From: Nocardia spumae
GTDB taxonomy: Bacteria > Actinomycetota > Actinomycetes > Mycobacteriales > Mycobacteriaceae
NCBI RefSeq assembly: GCF_020733635.1
Contig: NZ_JAJFZL010000001.1
Coordinates: 2,170,001-2,234,000, forward strand
Direction: 5' to 3'
Length of the DNA stretch: 64,000 bases
Below are positions 25,084 through 34,186 of this stretch, piece after piece. Each line of letters starts with the position of its first letter. Position 1 is the stretch's first letter. The translations under genes and the position numbers were made by a program. A model generated the notes under the pieces. It was not told the DNA's origin, made no database searches, and saw nothing but the letters and a program-made list of their open reading frames with translations.

Positions 25084-26019
25084 ATGACATCAGCAATGAC
25101 CTCCGGTCCGGCGGAACGGGTCGCCGCCGCACCGGTGATCGAGCTTCGCGGATTGAGCAAGACCTTTCGCGGCACCACCGGACCCGTCCACGCCGTCGAC
25201 GGTCTCGACCTGACCGTCACCGCCGGGGAAGTCGTCGCCTTCCTCGGACCCAACGGCGCGGGGAAGTCCACCAGTATCGACATGATGCTGGGCCTGCTGC
25301 GGCCCGACGCCGGCAGCGTCCGGATTCTCGGCGGGTCTCCCGCCGAAGCGACCGCGGCCGGACGTATTTCGGCCGTACTGCAATCCGGCGGGCTGCTGCC
25401 GGATCTGACCGTCGGCGAAACCGTGCGCGCGGTCGCCGCACTGCACCACCACCCCCGGCCGGCCGGTGAGGTCCTCATCCGTGCCGGTATCGACGGCATC
25501 GCGGATCGGATGGTCGGCAAATGTTCGGGGGGCCAGCAGCAGCGACTGCGTTTCGCGCTCGCGCTGCTGCCCGATCCGGATCTGCTGATCCTCGACGAGC
25601 CGACCACCGGTATGGACGTCGAGGGCCGGCGCGATTTCTGGAACGCCATGCGCTCGGATGCCCGTCGGGGCCGCACCGTCGTCTTCGCCACCCACTACCT
25701 CGACGAGGCCGACGCCTACGCCGATCGAATCGTCCTGGTACGCAACGGAAAGGTCGTCGCCGACGGCAGCGCGGCGGCGGTGAAGAATCTGGCCTCCGGG
25801 CGCACCGTCTCGGCGACACTGCCCGCGGCCGATCGGGACCGGCTGCTCGCGATCTCCGGTGTCGACCGGGTCGAACAGCGCGGGGACCGGGTGCTGGTGC
25901 ACGGCAAGGATTCCGACGCCGTGGCCCGCTATCTGCTGACCGCGACGACGGCCGTCGACCTCGAGATCACCGGCCACAACCTCGAAGCCGCCTTCCTCGC
26001 ACTGACCGGAGAGAACTGA
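25084..26019 (+). CDS. ABC transporter ATP-binding protein (DrrA-like exporter)
   Basis: A 311-residue ABC ATPase of the drug/lipid exporter (DrrA/CcmA) type. Walker A GPNGAGKST lies at about 56-64, the Q-loop is VLQSGGL, the signature CSGGQQQR has Cys in place of the usual Leu, Walker B is LLILDEPTTG, and the switch His is in FATHYLDEA. The last 75 residues form the regulatory domain typical of ABC-2 exporters. ATG 25084 is used; ATG 25096 is an alternative. The permease gene starts 1 bp after its stop, and a sensor kinase and response regulator follow, so this is an exporter with its own induction circuit. The exported compound is unknown. Confidence 0.92.
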   Translation: MTSAMTSGPAERVAAAPVIELRGLSKTFRGTTGPVHAVDGLDLTVTAGEVVAFLGPNGAGKSTSIDMMLGLLRPDAGSVRILGGSPAEATAAGRISAVLQSGGLLPDLTVGETVRAVAALHHHPRPAGEVLIRAGIDGIADRMVGKCSGGQQQRLRFALALLPDPDLLILDEPTTGMDVEGRRDFWNAMRSDARRGRTVVFATHYLDEADAYADRIVLVRNGKVVADGSAAAVKNLASGRTVSATLPAADRDRLLAISGVDRVEQRGDRVLVHGKDSDAVARYLLTATTAVDLEITGHNLEAAFLALTGEN

Positions 26020-26020
26020 G

Positions 26021-26803
26021 ATGAGTACCGTCACCACATCCGTCCCGCGCGGTGCGCGCCCCGGCGCCGGGGGATTGCGCCGCGGCTTCCTGCTTCTCGA
26101 ACTGCGCCGCATGATGCGCAATCGGCGCACCGTCCTCTTCGCCCTGGTGATGCCGCTGGTGTTCTTCGTCGTCTTCGGCAGCCAATCCTCGGCGCGGGCC
26201 TCGGTCTACGGTTCGGCCAATGTCACCGCCTACGTGATGGTGTCCATGGCGGTCTACGGTGCGATGCTCGCGACCACCAGCGGCGGGGCGATGGTGGCCG
26301 TGGAGCGGGCCGCCGGATGGGTGCGCCAGCTGCGACTGACACCGTTGCGTCCGGCGGCTTACGTCGCCACCAAGCTGGCCTGTGCCATGGTGCTCGGATT
26401 GTGTTCGGTGGCCGTGGTTTTCGTCGGTGGCGCGATCACCGGAGCGCGGCTGACCGCGGCCGCGTGGGTGTCCTGCTTCCTGATCGCCTGGCTCACCTCG
26501 GTGGTCTTCGCCGCTTTCGGCTTGTTCATGGGCTATCTGCTGCCGTCGGAGAACGTGATGCAGATCCTCGGCCCGGTACTGGCGCTGCTGTCGTTCGCCG
26601 GTGGGCTGTTCATGCCACTGCACGGGTGGTTCGACACGGTGTCGCGGATCTTCCCGACCAACGGGGTCGCGACGCTGGCACGGTTGCCGCTCGGCGACAC
26701 CAGCGCGGGCTCGGCCGCGCTGGCCGTGCTGAACGTCGTGGCCTGGGCCGCGGCCTTCGGCTGTGGTGCGGCGGTGCTGTTCCGTCGTGACACCGCCCGC
26801 TGA
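26021..26803 (+). CDS. ABC-2 type transporter permease
   Basis: A 260-residue ABC-2 membrane component with six hydrophobic segments, beginning with a basic cytosolic N-terminus (LLELRRMMRNRRTVLFALVMPLVFFVVFG). VERAAGWVRQLRLTPLRPAAYVATK is the conserved cytoplasmic connecting loop of this family. It pairs with the ATPase immediately upstream, and together they form an exporter of the DrrAB type. It is followed after 82 bp by the histidine kinase. Confidence 0.92.
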   Translation: MSTVTTSVPRGARPGAGGLRRGFLLLELRRMMRNRRTVLFALVMPLVFFVVFGSQSSARASVYGSANVTAYVMVSMAVYGAMLATTSGGAMVAVERAAGWVRQLRLTPLRPAAYVATKLACAMVLGLCSVAVVFVGGAITGARLTAAAWVSCFLIAWLTSVVFAAFGLFMGYLLPSENVMQILGPVLALLSFAGGLFMPLHGWFDTVSRIFPTNGVATLARLPLGDTSAGSAALAVLNVVAWAAAFGCGAAVLFRRDTAR

Positions 26804-26885
26804 CCGGGTCGCCGCACCGTCCGCCTCGGCGGACGGTGCGGTAGCGTCGGAGCGCGGTGGCGGCGACCAGGGCGGGAGGCGGACA

Positions 26886-28121
26886 GTGAGGTTGCGCGGA
26901 CCTGCGCTGGATCGGCCGATCACCGGTGTGCTGGACCGGATCGCGCGCCGGACGGTCGGCAACCAGGTCCCGTCCCGCTCCGGTATCCAGCAGCGTCGCT
27001 TCGCGTTCGGCGCGATGCTGGCGATGCTGTGGCTGCTGTATCTGATCGGGCCGATCGTGTCGCAGTGGCATGACGGCCGTTATCCGCGCGCGGTGGCCGC
27101 GGCTGTCTGTTTGCTGTTGTTCTGGGTGCTCATGGCGTCCTGCTTCGGGCCCTTCCGGCAACCGGATTGGGATGAGCGGCAGCTCTTCGATCGCCCGGCC
27201 ACCGATCGGCGAGCCACTGTCGCCTCGATGCTCCCGGTGTCCTGTGAATGGCCGCGCTGGGTGGTGGTCGGTGCGCTGGCGACGCTGTCGGTGGCACTGG
27301 TCGCGCTGCTCGGCCTCGCCGCCCTCGCCACCGCGATCTATGTGGCCGCGGCGGCGGTATTCACCCTTCCCCCGGCGAAATCCGGCGTCGTGGTAGCGGG
27401 CATAGCCGTCCTGCTGGTCGGGTCGACGCTGATGCCCGGCCTGCATTTCGGTAGCACCCCACTGTATTTCGCTTTCGTTCCGGTGATCATGTGGACCGGC
27501 CGCGAGATCGGCGCCCGTCGCCAGCAGTTGCGTGAACTGGTCCGGCGCCAGCAGGGGGAGCTGGCGATCGTCGAGGAGCGCAACCGGGTCGCGCGCGATG
27601 TGCACGACATCCTCGGTCATTCGCTGACCGTCATCACGGTCAAAACCGAACTGGCGCAGCGGCTGCTCGAATCCGACCCGGCCCGGGCCGGACAGGAGAT
27701 GGCGGATGTGGAGCGGCTGGCGCGGGAAGCGCTGGCCGGGGTTCGCGATACCGTCGGTGGACTGCGTGAGGTGACTCTCCACGGTGAGATCGCGAACGCT
27801 CGAACGGCGCTGCGTGCCGCCGGAATCGATGCCGACCTGCCGGATCCGGCCGATCTGCCCGATCGGAAGGCGGAGATCTTCGGTTGGGTGTTGCGGGAGG
27901 CGGTGACCAATGTGGTGCGCCACAGCGGCGCCCGCCACTGCCGGGTCCGAGTCGAGGGGGCGCGCATCGAGATCCGCGACGACGGTGCCGGTTCGGCCGG
28001 TGCCGTCTTCGGTTCGGGGCTCACCGGTCTCGGCGAGCGGGTCCGGGCGGCCGGTGGCGTCCTCACGGTCGATTCGCCCCCGGACGGTGGAGTGCTCATC
28101 GCGGCCGAATTCCCCGAGTAG
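26886..28121 (+). CDS. Two-component sensor histidine kinase (NarL/DesK type)
   Basis: A 411-residue membrane sensor kinase. About five hydrophobic segments in residues 35-205 act as the sensor. They are followed by the HisKA_3 phosphoacceptor segment ERNRVARDVHDILGHSLTVI with the phosphorylated His at about 240, then a compact HATPase_c domain (LREAVTNVVRHSGA, EIRDDGAG, GLTGLGERV). GTG 26886 follows GGGAGG at good spacing; the frame is open into the permease gene but that start overlaps it by 40 bp. The partner response regulator follows. It resembles DesK-like membrane sensors that control neighbouring ABC exporters. Confidence 0.92.
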   Translation: MRLRGPALDRPITGVLDRIARRTVGNQVPSRSGIQQRRFAFGAMLAMLWLLYLIGPIVSQWHDGRYPRAVAAAVCLLLFWVLMASCFGPFRQPDWDERQLFDRPATDRRATVASMLPVSCEWPRWVVVGALATLSVALVALLGLAALATAIYVAAAAVFTLPPAKSGVVVAGIAVLLVGSTLMPGLHFGSTPLYFAFVPVIMWTGREIGARRQQLRELVRRQQGELAIVEERNRVARDVHDILGHSLTVITVKTELAQRLLESDPARAGQEMADVERLAREALAGVRDTVGGLREVTLHGEIANARTALRAAGIDADLPDPADLPDRKAEIFGWVLREAVTNVVRHSGARHCRVRVEGARIEIRDDGAGSAGAVFGSGLTGLGERVRAAGGVLTVDSPPDGGVLIAAEFPE

Positions 28122-28268
28122 GCGGACCTCCCCGGTTCCCGGTCGCGCACGGTGCGCCTCCACCCGATCGGCCGCCTCTGCGGCGGTACCCGGCCGCGTC
28201 GACCGGTATCCCGATAGGGTCTGACGTGTGCGAGAGGTGAGATCCGACGGTGACCGGGGTGGCGCGCG

Positions 28269-28874
28269 ATGATCCGGCTGCTGCTCGCCGATGATCAGGC
28301 CCTGGTCCGGGGTGCTCTCGCGGCGCTACTCGGTCTCGAAGCCGATCTGGAGGTGGTGGCCGAGGTCGGCCGTGGCGACGAGGTCGCGGACGCGGTGCGC
28401 CGCAGTGCTCCGGATGTCGCGCTGCTCGATGTGGAAATGCCCGGTATGGACGGTATTTCGGTGGCCGAGCGGTTGCGTGCCGAATTCCCCGCCCTGCGCA
28501 TTCTCATGGTCACCACCTTCGGCCGGCCCGGATATCTGCGCCGCGCCATCGACGCCGGCGCGGACGGATTCGTCGTGAAGGACACGCCGGCGCGGGAACT
28601 GGCCGATGCGGTGCGCCGGGTGCACATGGGCTTGCGGGTGGTCGATCCGGCGCTGGCCACCGAAACCCTGACCGCCGGGACCTCGCCGTTGACGGAACGG
28701 GAGCGGGAGGTCCTCGCGGCCGCGGCCGACGGGGTGACGGCCGGGGTGATCGCCCGCCGGCTGCATCTGTCCGAGGGCACGGTGCGCAACCATCTGTCGG
28801 CGGCCATCGGCAAAACCGGCACCCGCACGCGCGCCGAGGCGGTTCGTGCCGCCGAACGTCTCGGCTGGTTGTGA
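28269..28874 (+). CDS. LuxR/NarL-family response regulator
   Basis: A 201-residue response regulator. The receiver (1-120) has acidic pocket residues D8/D9, phospho-acceptor D54 in ALLDVEMPGMDG, and the conserved Lys in VVKDTPA. The C-terminal LuxR-type HTH is LTEREREVLAAAADGVTAGVIARRLHLSEGTVRNHLS. It follows the kinase after 147 bp and probably binds the dyad at 25010-25027 upstream of the ABC genes. Confidence 0.94.
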   Translation: MIRLLLADDQALVRGALAALLGLEADLEVVAEVGRGDEVADAVRRSAPDVALLDVEMPGMDGISVAERLRAEFPALRILMVTTFGRPGYLRRAIDAGADGFVVKDTPARELADAVRRVHMGLRVVDPALATETLTAGTSPLTEREREVLAAAADGVTAGVIARRLHLSEGTVRNHLSAAIGKTGTRTRAEAVRAAERLGWL

Positions 28875-28893
28875 CCGGGCGTAGATTGCTCGG

Positions 28894-29313
28894 GTGCACC
28901 TCACTCAGATTCGCCTGGTAGTCCGCGATTTCGCCGGCTGTGTCACGTTCTATCGCGACATCATCGGACTCACACCGCAGTTCGACGATCCGCGCCCGCC
29001 CTATGTCGCGTTCAAACCGGAACTGGGTAGTGCGCTGGCCCTGCACGATCGGGCCGATCTGGCCGCGACGCTCGGCGCCGTCCTGCGCCCCGCGGCGTCC
29101 GGCGCCGATGCGGCGATGGTGTCGCTGCGTGTCGACGACCTCGCCGGATATATCGCCCTGCTGCGGGAACGTGGCGCCGAGATCCTGAGTGGCCCGGTCG
29201 AATACGACGGCCGCATCCGCTGTGCCTACCTGCGGGATCCGGAGGGCAACCTGATCGAGATCCAACAGTGGCTGGCTACCCGCGCCGGGGAGCCGGTTCC
29301 GCCGGCGCGCTGA
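28894..29313 (+). CDS. VOC family protein (glyoxalase/bleomycin-resistance fold)
   Basis: A 139-residue vicinal oxygen chelate protein with two beta-alpha-beta-beta-beta repeats: MHLTQIRLVVRDFAGCVTFYRDIIGL opens the first and AMVSLRVDDLAGYIALLRERG the second, ending RCAYLRDPEGNLIEIQQW with the metal-ligand Glu. Such proteins may be isomerases, dioxygenases or binding proteins, so no substrate can be assigned. GTG 28894 lies exactly 6 nt after TAGATT, a leaderless start, so it is transcribed separately from the two-component genes. Confidence 0.87.
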   Translation: MHLTQIRLVVRDFAGCVTFYRDIIGLTPQFDDPRPPYVAFKPELGSALALHDRADLAATLGAVLRPAASGADAAMVSLRVDDLAGYIALLRERGAEILSGPVEYDGRIRCAYLRDPEGNLIEIQQWLATRAGEPVPPAR

Positions 29314-29341
29314 GCCGCGCCGATCCGACGCGGCACCCGTG

Positions 29342-31339
29342 TCAGAAGCGTCCGCCGCGGCTGATCCGGCGCGATCCGCCGGAGCCGCCGAATGAGGCGG
29401 GGCCCCAGTTCGTTCCGCCCATCGGACGGTTCCGGTAACCACTGCCGGCGCCGCGCAGCAGGCTGTCGATGAGGATGCCGCCGAGGACCGCGCCCGCCTG
29501 CGAGGTCCCCGAAACCGGCTGCCGCGCCTGCCAATCGCGAACGTCGGCCTGTGCGGCGCTCAATGCCCTCGTGGCCAGCTCGGCCGCCTGCTGCGCGGCG
29601 TCGAGCGCGGACTGCGGATCGGTGGCCGAAAGAGTCTGCGCCCGGGCGAGATTGCGCTGTGCCTCGGCGAGGCGGGTGCGCGGCGTGGCGTCGATGCCGC
29701 CGCGGCGGGTATCGATGAAATCGCCCGCGGCGCGGACCTGCGCCTGTGCGGCGGTCATCGCCTGGTCGAGGCGGCGGCGGAGCTGATCGGCGGCGAATGT
29801 GCGTTCACCGGCCGCCGCGACCGCGCGATCGAGGGCGTTGTCCGCGGCCACCGCGCGCTGGAAGGTGCCCAGCGGGTCGGCCTCACCGGTGCCGCGAGCG
29901 GTATCCAACGCGGTGCGCGCGCCGACCACCGCCGCGGCCAATTCCGCACCACCGTGTTCGGTCAGGCCGCTGGCGGTCTCGAGGTCACGCTCCAGTTCCG
30001 CGACCGCGGCGGGCAATCCGGCACGGGCCTGGGTGATATCGGTCTCGGCGGTGTCGACGGCGTCGAGCAGGGCGCGGGCGGCGGTGACCGCGGCCTCGGC
30101 ACCGCGAATCGCCGCGACCACGCCGCCTTGGCGGCCGACCGGTTGCGCGGCGGCCCGCCGGCCCTGCTCGATCGTCTGCTCGGCGAAACCGATGCGCTCC
30201 TGTGCCATCGTCACGTTGTCGCGCACCGGTGCGGTCACCGATTCCGGCTGTGCGGCCAGCAGTCGGCGCAGCGTGTCCTGGGCGCCGGGCACCCGTACGG
30301 TCAGATCGACGACATCGCGAGTGAGCGCGTCCAATCGTTGTGGCGCATCGATCAGCAGATCGCGCATCGCGTCGAATTCGCTGACCTTGGCGTCGAGTTC
30401 GGCGTCGGCGCGGCCACAGGTGGAAATCAGCTCGACCAGCAGATCGCGGCGTTCGTCCGGAGTTTCCGGAATGTCGTCGTCCAGCCGCTGCCGAATCGAA
30501 AAGGCGTGCGCCATGGCCTGTTTCGCGGCCTCCAGCGCGGCGGCGAACGGTGCGGTCGCGGTGGCGCCGAATTCGTCTGTGGCCAGGCGAAGTTCCTCGG
30601 CGCTGTCGCGGATCGCGTTGTCGGTGTCGACCAGCACCTGGGCGGAGCGGGCGTCGAGCAGGTCCGGGCGCATCCGGGTCAGAGCGGCGGCATCGGTGGG
30701 ATCCACCGCACGCGCCGCCTCGGCCTCGGCCCGCCCCCGGGCCCGGCGCCGCAACCGCGAATATCCCAGGACGGTGCCGATCACGCCCAGCACGATCAGG
30801 GTGATCACGATCAGCGGCCAGATGCCGACGCCGCCGGAATCGCCCATGGCCGTGGACAATCCGTCCGCCGTGGCGATCGCGGCATCGGCCCACTGGGCAT
30901 TACGCAACCGCGGCTCCACCTGATCGGTGAGCAGGGAGTTCAGCTCCGACTCGCTGACCGAGGGCGGCAGCGCGCCGGTGAAGGCGTAGGAGCGGTCGGC
31001 GGTCGCGATCGACAGCAGTACATCGCGATCGCCGAAGCCGGACGCCTGCGCCGTGCGCTCACCCCACGTCCGCGGGTCGAGGCCGCCGAAATCGCGGACG
31101 TAGACCACCCACAGCCGCTCGCGATGGGAGGTGTAGAGCGCGTCCAGCGACGCGCGGACGGTATCGCGCTGGGAGTCGTCGAGGACCTGCGCGGTATCGG
31201 TGATGTAGGTGTCGAGCCGGGTCGGTTCCTCGGCCACCGCCGGCCCGCAGCAGCCGAGCACGAGGCCGATCACGATCGACACCAGGGCCGCGAGCATCGC
31301 CGGCGGCTGTGGTCGGCTCGGACGCGGGAGCGGCGGCAT
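29342..31339 (-). CDS. TPM domain-containing membrane protein
   Basis: A 665-residue protein, orthologous by position to Rv2345 beside dgt and dnaG. It has an N-terminal signal segment (about 1-36), an extracytoplasmic TPM domain (about 40-155, DTYITDTAQVLDDSQRD, LWVVYVRDFGG), a transmembrane helix at about 175-195, and a long cytoplasmic alpha-helical region (about 200-600) of Ala/Glu/Arg-rich coiled-coil character. The tail is Gly/Ser/Arg-rich (FGGSGGSRRISRGGRF), as in many TPM proteins. ATG 31339 lies 6 nt after TACATT on its strand, suggesting a leaderless start. The family has been linked to photosystem repair in plants and membrane quality control; its function here is unknown. Confidence 0.9.
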   Translation of the reverse strand: MPPLPRPSRPQPPAMLAALVSIVIGLVLGCCGPAVAEEPTRLDTYITDTAQVLDDSQRDTVRASLDALYTSHRERLWVVYVRDFGGLDPRTWGERTAQASGFGDRDVLLSIATADRSYAFTGALPPSVSESELNSLLTDQVEPRLRNAQWADAAIATADGLSTAMGDSGGVGIWPLIVITLIVLGVIGTVLGYSRLRRRARGRAEAEAARAVDPTDAAALTRMRPDLLDARSAQVLVDTDNAIRDSAEELRLATDEFGATATAPFAAALEAAKQAMAHAFSIRQRLDDDIPETPDERRDLLVELISTCGRADAELDAKVSEFDAMRDLLIDAPQRLDALTRDVVDLTVRVPGAQDTLRRLLAAQPESVTAPVRDNVTMAQERIGFAEQTIEQGRRAAAQPVGRQGGVVAAIRGAEAAVTAARALLDAVDTAETDITQARAGLPAAVAELERDLETASGLTEHGGAELAAAVVGARTALDTARGTGEADPLGTFQRAVAADNALDRAVAAAGERTFAADQLRRRLDQAMTAAQAQVRAAGDFIDTRRGGIDATPRTRLAEAQRNLARAQTLSATDPQSALDAAQQAAELATRALSAAQADVRDWQARQPVSGTSQAGAVLGGILIDSLLRGAGSGYRNRPMGGTNWGPASFGGSGGSRRISRGGRF

Positions 31340-31422
31340 GAGTCGAATGTATCCGCCGTCGCCGCGGATGTGGCGTTGATTCGGGCCGACTCGTGTCGGC
31401 TCCGGTGATTACCATCGTCACC

Positions 31423-32100
31423 GTGATCACGCTGGATATCCCCTATACGGGACATGTCGCGCCCGGCAGCAATCCGCAGCAGCGGGATGTGCCGGGCGCC
31501 CGGATCGTCAAGATGTCGGTCGGCGCCATGGACAACAACGTCTATCTGGTGCAGGACACCGCCACCGGTGACGCGATCCTGATCGATGCCGCCAACGAGT
31601 CCGAGCGTATTCTGGCGCTGCTGGATCAGGAGGTGCCGGGCCGGTTGCGGCTGCTCGTCACCACCCATCAGCACGCCGACCACTGGCAGGCACTCAGTGC
31701 CGTGGTGGCCGATACCGGTGTCACGACCGCCGCGCACGCTCTCGACGCGGCACCGCTGCCGGTGCCGCCGGACCGGTTGCTCGCCGAGGGGGACACCGTA
31801 CGGATCGGCGATCTCTCCTTCGAGGTCGTCCATCTGCGCGGGCACACCCCGGGGTCGGTGGCGCTGGCACTGACCGACGGCGACGGACACACTCACCTGT
31901 TCACCGGTGACTGCCTGTTTCCCGGTGGTGTGGGACGCACCACCTCACCGGAGGATTTCGATTCCCTCTACGGCGATGTCACCACCAAGGTGTTCGACCG
32001 ATTCGGCGACGAGACCGCGGTTTATCCCGGTCACGGCGACGACACCACCCTGGGCGCCGAGAGACCCCAGCTGGCGCAGTGGCGGCAACGCGGTTGGTGA
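31423..32100 (+). CDS. MBL fold metallo-hydrolase (glyoxalase II-like)
   Basis: A 225-residue metallo-beta-lactamase-fold hydrolase. Metal ligands are visible in TTHQHADHWQ (HxHxDH), in RGHTPGS, in TGDCLF and in the C-terminal PGHGDDT, the set used by glyoxalase II and related thioesterases. No signal peptide is present, so it is cytosolic. I start at GTG 31423 (MITLDIPYTGHV) because TACCAT lies 7 nt upstream; GTG 31393 is an alternative adding ten residues. It precedes a DUF218 protein and dgt. Confidence 0.88.
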   Translation: MITLDIPYTGHVAPGSNPQQRDVPGARIVKMSVGAMDNNVYLVQDTATGDAILIDAANESERILALLDQEVPGRLRLLVTTHQHADHWQALSAVVADTGVTTAAHALDAAPLPVPPDRLLAEGDTVRIGDLSFEVVHLRGHTPGSVALALTDGDGHTHLFTGDCLFPGGVGRTTSPEDFDSLYGDVTTKVFDRFGDETAVYPGHGDDTTLGAERPQLAQWRQRGW

Positions 32101-32162
32101 GACCCGGCCGGGCCGCACGCGGCGGTAATCGGGACGTGACCGAGCGCTGGCACACTCGGGTC

Positions 32163-32855
32163 ATGCCTTCGGCCCCGACCCAGCCAGCGCCCACCCGTCC
32201 GCCCGCGGCGCCGCGCCGCCCGCGCGGGTCGGCCGTCGCGCGCTGGGCGCGACGAGTCATCGCCGGGACCCTGGTCATCGGCGCGGTCCTCGTCGGGGGA
32301 ACCGCGTTCAGGGTGTGGCAGGTGGCCCGGATCACCGACTACTCCCCTGCCGACGCCATCGTGGTGCTGGGCGCCGCGCAATACGACGGCACTCCCTCCT
32401 CGGTCTTCGAGGCCCGGCTCGGACAGGCCTACCACCTGTACACCAAAGGTGTTGCCCCGCTGGTCATCACGGTCGGCGGCAAACAGGTGGGGGACAACTA
32501 CACCGAGGCCGCCTCCGGCAGGAACTATCTGATCGACCGCGGCGTCCCCGCCGATCACGTCCTCGCGGTGGAGACCGGTTCGGACACCCTGCAGAGCATC
32601 GAGGCGGTCGCCGCCGCGATGCACTCCCGCGATCTGAATTCCGCGGTACTGGTCAGCGACCCGTGGCATTCGCTGCGGACCCGGACCATGGCCCGGGACG
32701 CGGGGCTGGACGCGTGGACCGCGCCGACCCGCACCGGTCCGGCCGTCTACACCCGAGAGTCCCAGTTCCACGGCATCGCCCGCGAGACCGGCGCGTTGCT
32801 GTGGTACCAGCTCACCCATTTCTCCGCCGACTTCAAGTACACCGCGGAGCAGTGA
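32163..32855 (+). CDS. DUF218 (YdcF/SanA-like) membrane-anchored protein
   Basis: A 230-residue protein with a Pro/Arg-rich cytosolic start, one transmembrane helix (about 32-54, [18 protein letters not shown]) and an extracytoplasmic DUF218 domain: [50 protein letters not shown] and [14 protein letters not shown]. SanA/YdcF relatives affect envelope integrity and vancomycin sensitivity. ATG 32163 lies exactly 6 nt after CACACT, indicating a leaderless start; GTG 32136 is the alternative. dgt follows after 19 bp, so the two may be co-transcribed. Confidence 0.87.
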   Translation: MPSAPTQPAPTRPPAAPRRPRGSAVARWARRVIAGTLVIGAVLVGGTAFRVWQVARITDYSPADAIVVLGAAQYDGTPSSVFEARLGQAYHLYTKGVAPLVITVGGKQVGDNYTEAASGRNYLIDRGVPADHVLAVETGSDTLQSIEAVAAAMHSRDLNSAVLVSDPWHSLRTRTMARDAGLDAWTAPTRTGPAVYTRESQFHGIARETGALLWYQLTHFSADFKYTAEQ

Positions 32856-32874
32856 GAATCAGGCGGTACCCCTC

Positions 32875-34137
32875 ATGAGTCCCGACAGCGTACCCGAATG
32901 CCCCTATGTCGACGCCGATCACGAGCGCATGGTGCCCGAGACCGCGGCGACGGCGGGACTGCGGTGGTCGCCGAGCCCGGCGCGGCGCACTGATTTCGCC
33001 CGTGACCGGGCCCGGGTGCTGCATTCGGCCGCGTTGCGGCGCCTGGCCGACAAAACCCAGGTGATGGGTCCGCGCGAGGGCGACACCCCGCGCACCCGCC
33101 TCACCCATTCGCTCGAGGTCGCCCAGATCGGCCGCAGTATCGCCGAGGGGCTGGGCTGCGACGCGGACCTGGTGGATCTGGCCGGGCTGGCCCACGATAT
33201 CGGTCACCCGCCCTACGGCCACAACGGCGAACGCGCCCTCGACGAATTCGCCGACGCCTACGGCGGATTCGAGGGCAACGCCCAGAACCTGCGCATCCTG
33301 ACCCGGCTGGAGCCGAAGGTCTTCGACGCGACGGGGGAGAGCCTCGGCCTCAACCTGACCCGCGCGGCTTTGGACGCGACCGTCAAATATCCGTGGGGCA
33401 GAACGGCTTCCGGCGCCAAATTCGGCGCCTACGAGGCCGACGCGGACCGGCTGAACTGGGTGCGCAAGGGCGCTCCGGAACGCCGGCAGAGCCTGGAATC
33501 CCAGGTCATGGACTGGGCCGACGATGTGGCCTATTCCGTGCACGATGTGGAGGACGGGGTGATCGTGGGGCGGATCGATCTGCGGGCCCTCGCCGATCCG
33601 GCCGAGCAGGCGGCCCTGGCCGAATTGGGGCAGCGCCAGCATGCCGACCTGACCGCCGACGATCTGATCGCGGCCGGTGCGCGGCTGTCGCAGCTGCAGG
33701 TGATCGCCGACGCCGCGGCCTACGACGGCACCCTGCGTGCCTCGGTCGCGCTCAAACGGCTCACCAGCGATCTGGTCGGCCGCTTCGCCACCGCCGCGGT
33801 CGAGGCCACCCGGGCCGCCTGGTCCGGACGGTCGCTGTGCCGCTACGCCGCCGATCTGGAGGTTCCGGCCGTGGTCGCCGCGGAGGTGGCGCTGCTGAAG
33901 ACGGTGGCGCTGCGATATGTGATGTCCGATCCCGAACATCATCAGCGGCAGGCCGAACAGCGTGAGCGCGTCCATGTGGTCGCCGATCGGCTGCTCGCCC
34001 GGGCGCCGCACGGCCTGGACCCGATTCTGCTGCCGTGGTGGGAGGCGGCCGCCGACGACGCCGAGCGCGTGCGGGTGATCGTGGACCAGATCGCGTCCTA
34101 TACCGAGAGCCGGCTCGAGCGCATCGCCGCCCGCTGA
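32875..34137 (+). CDS. dgt: Deoxyguanosinetriphosphate triphosphohydrolase
   Basis: HD-domain enzyme hydrolysing dGTP (or dNTPs) to the nucleoside and tripolyphosphate, balancing dNTP pools. The 420-residue protein contains the metal site [30 protein letters not shown] and a further Asp in [15 protein letters not shown]. The [10 protein letters not shown] segment is typical of the dGTPase family. Start ATG 32875. dgt-dnaG adjacency is conserved in mycobacteria; dnaG starts 50 bp downstream with its own promoter-like TAGACT. Confidence 0.95.
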   Translation: MSPDSVPECPYVDADHERMVPETAATAGLRWSPSPARRTDFARDRARVLHSAALRRLADKTQVMGPREGDTPRTRLTHSLEVAQIGRSIAEGLGCDADLVDLAGLAHDIGHPPYGHNGERALDEFADAYGGFEGNAQNLRILTRLEPKVFDATGESLGLNLTRAALDATVKYPWGRTASGAKFGAYEADADRLNWVRKGAPERRQSLESQVMDWADDVAYSVHDVEDGVIVGRIDLRALADPAEQAALAELGQRQHADLTADDLIAAGARLSQLQVIADAAAYDGTLRASVALKRLTSDLVGRFATAAVEATRAAWSGRSLCRYAADLEVPAVVAAEVALLKTVALRYVMSDPEHHQRQAEQRERVHVVADRLLARAPHGLDPILLPWWEAAADDAERVRVIVDQIASYTESRLERIAAR

Positions 34138-34186
34138 GGCCGGTCGTCGGGGTGGGCCGATCGGTGCGCGGCTAGACTCGGATGCC

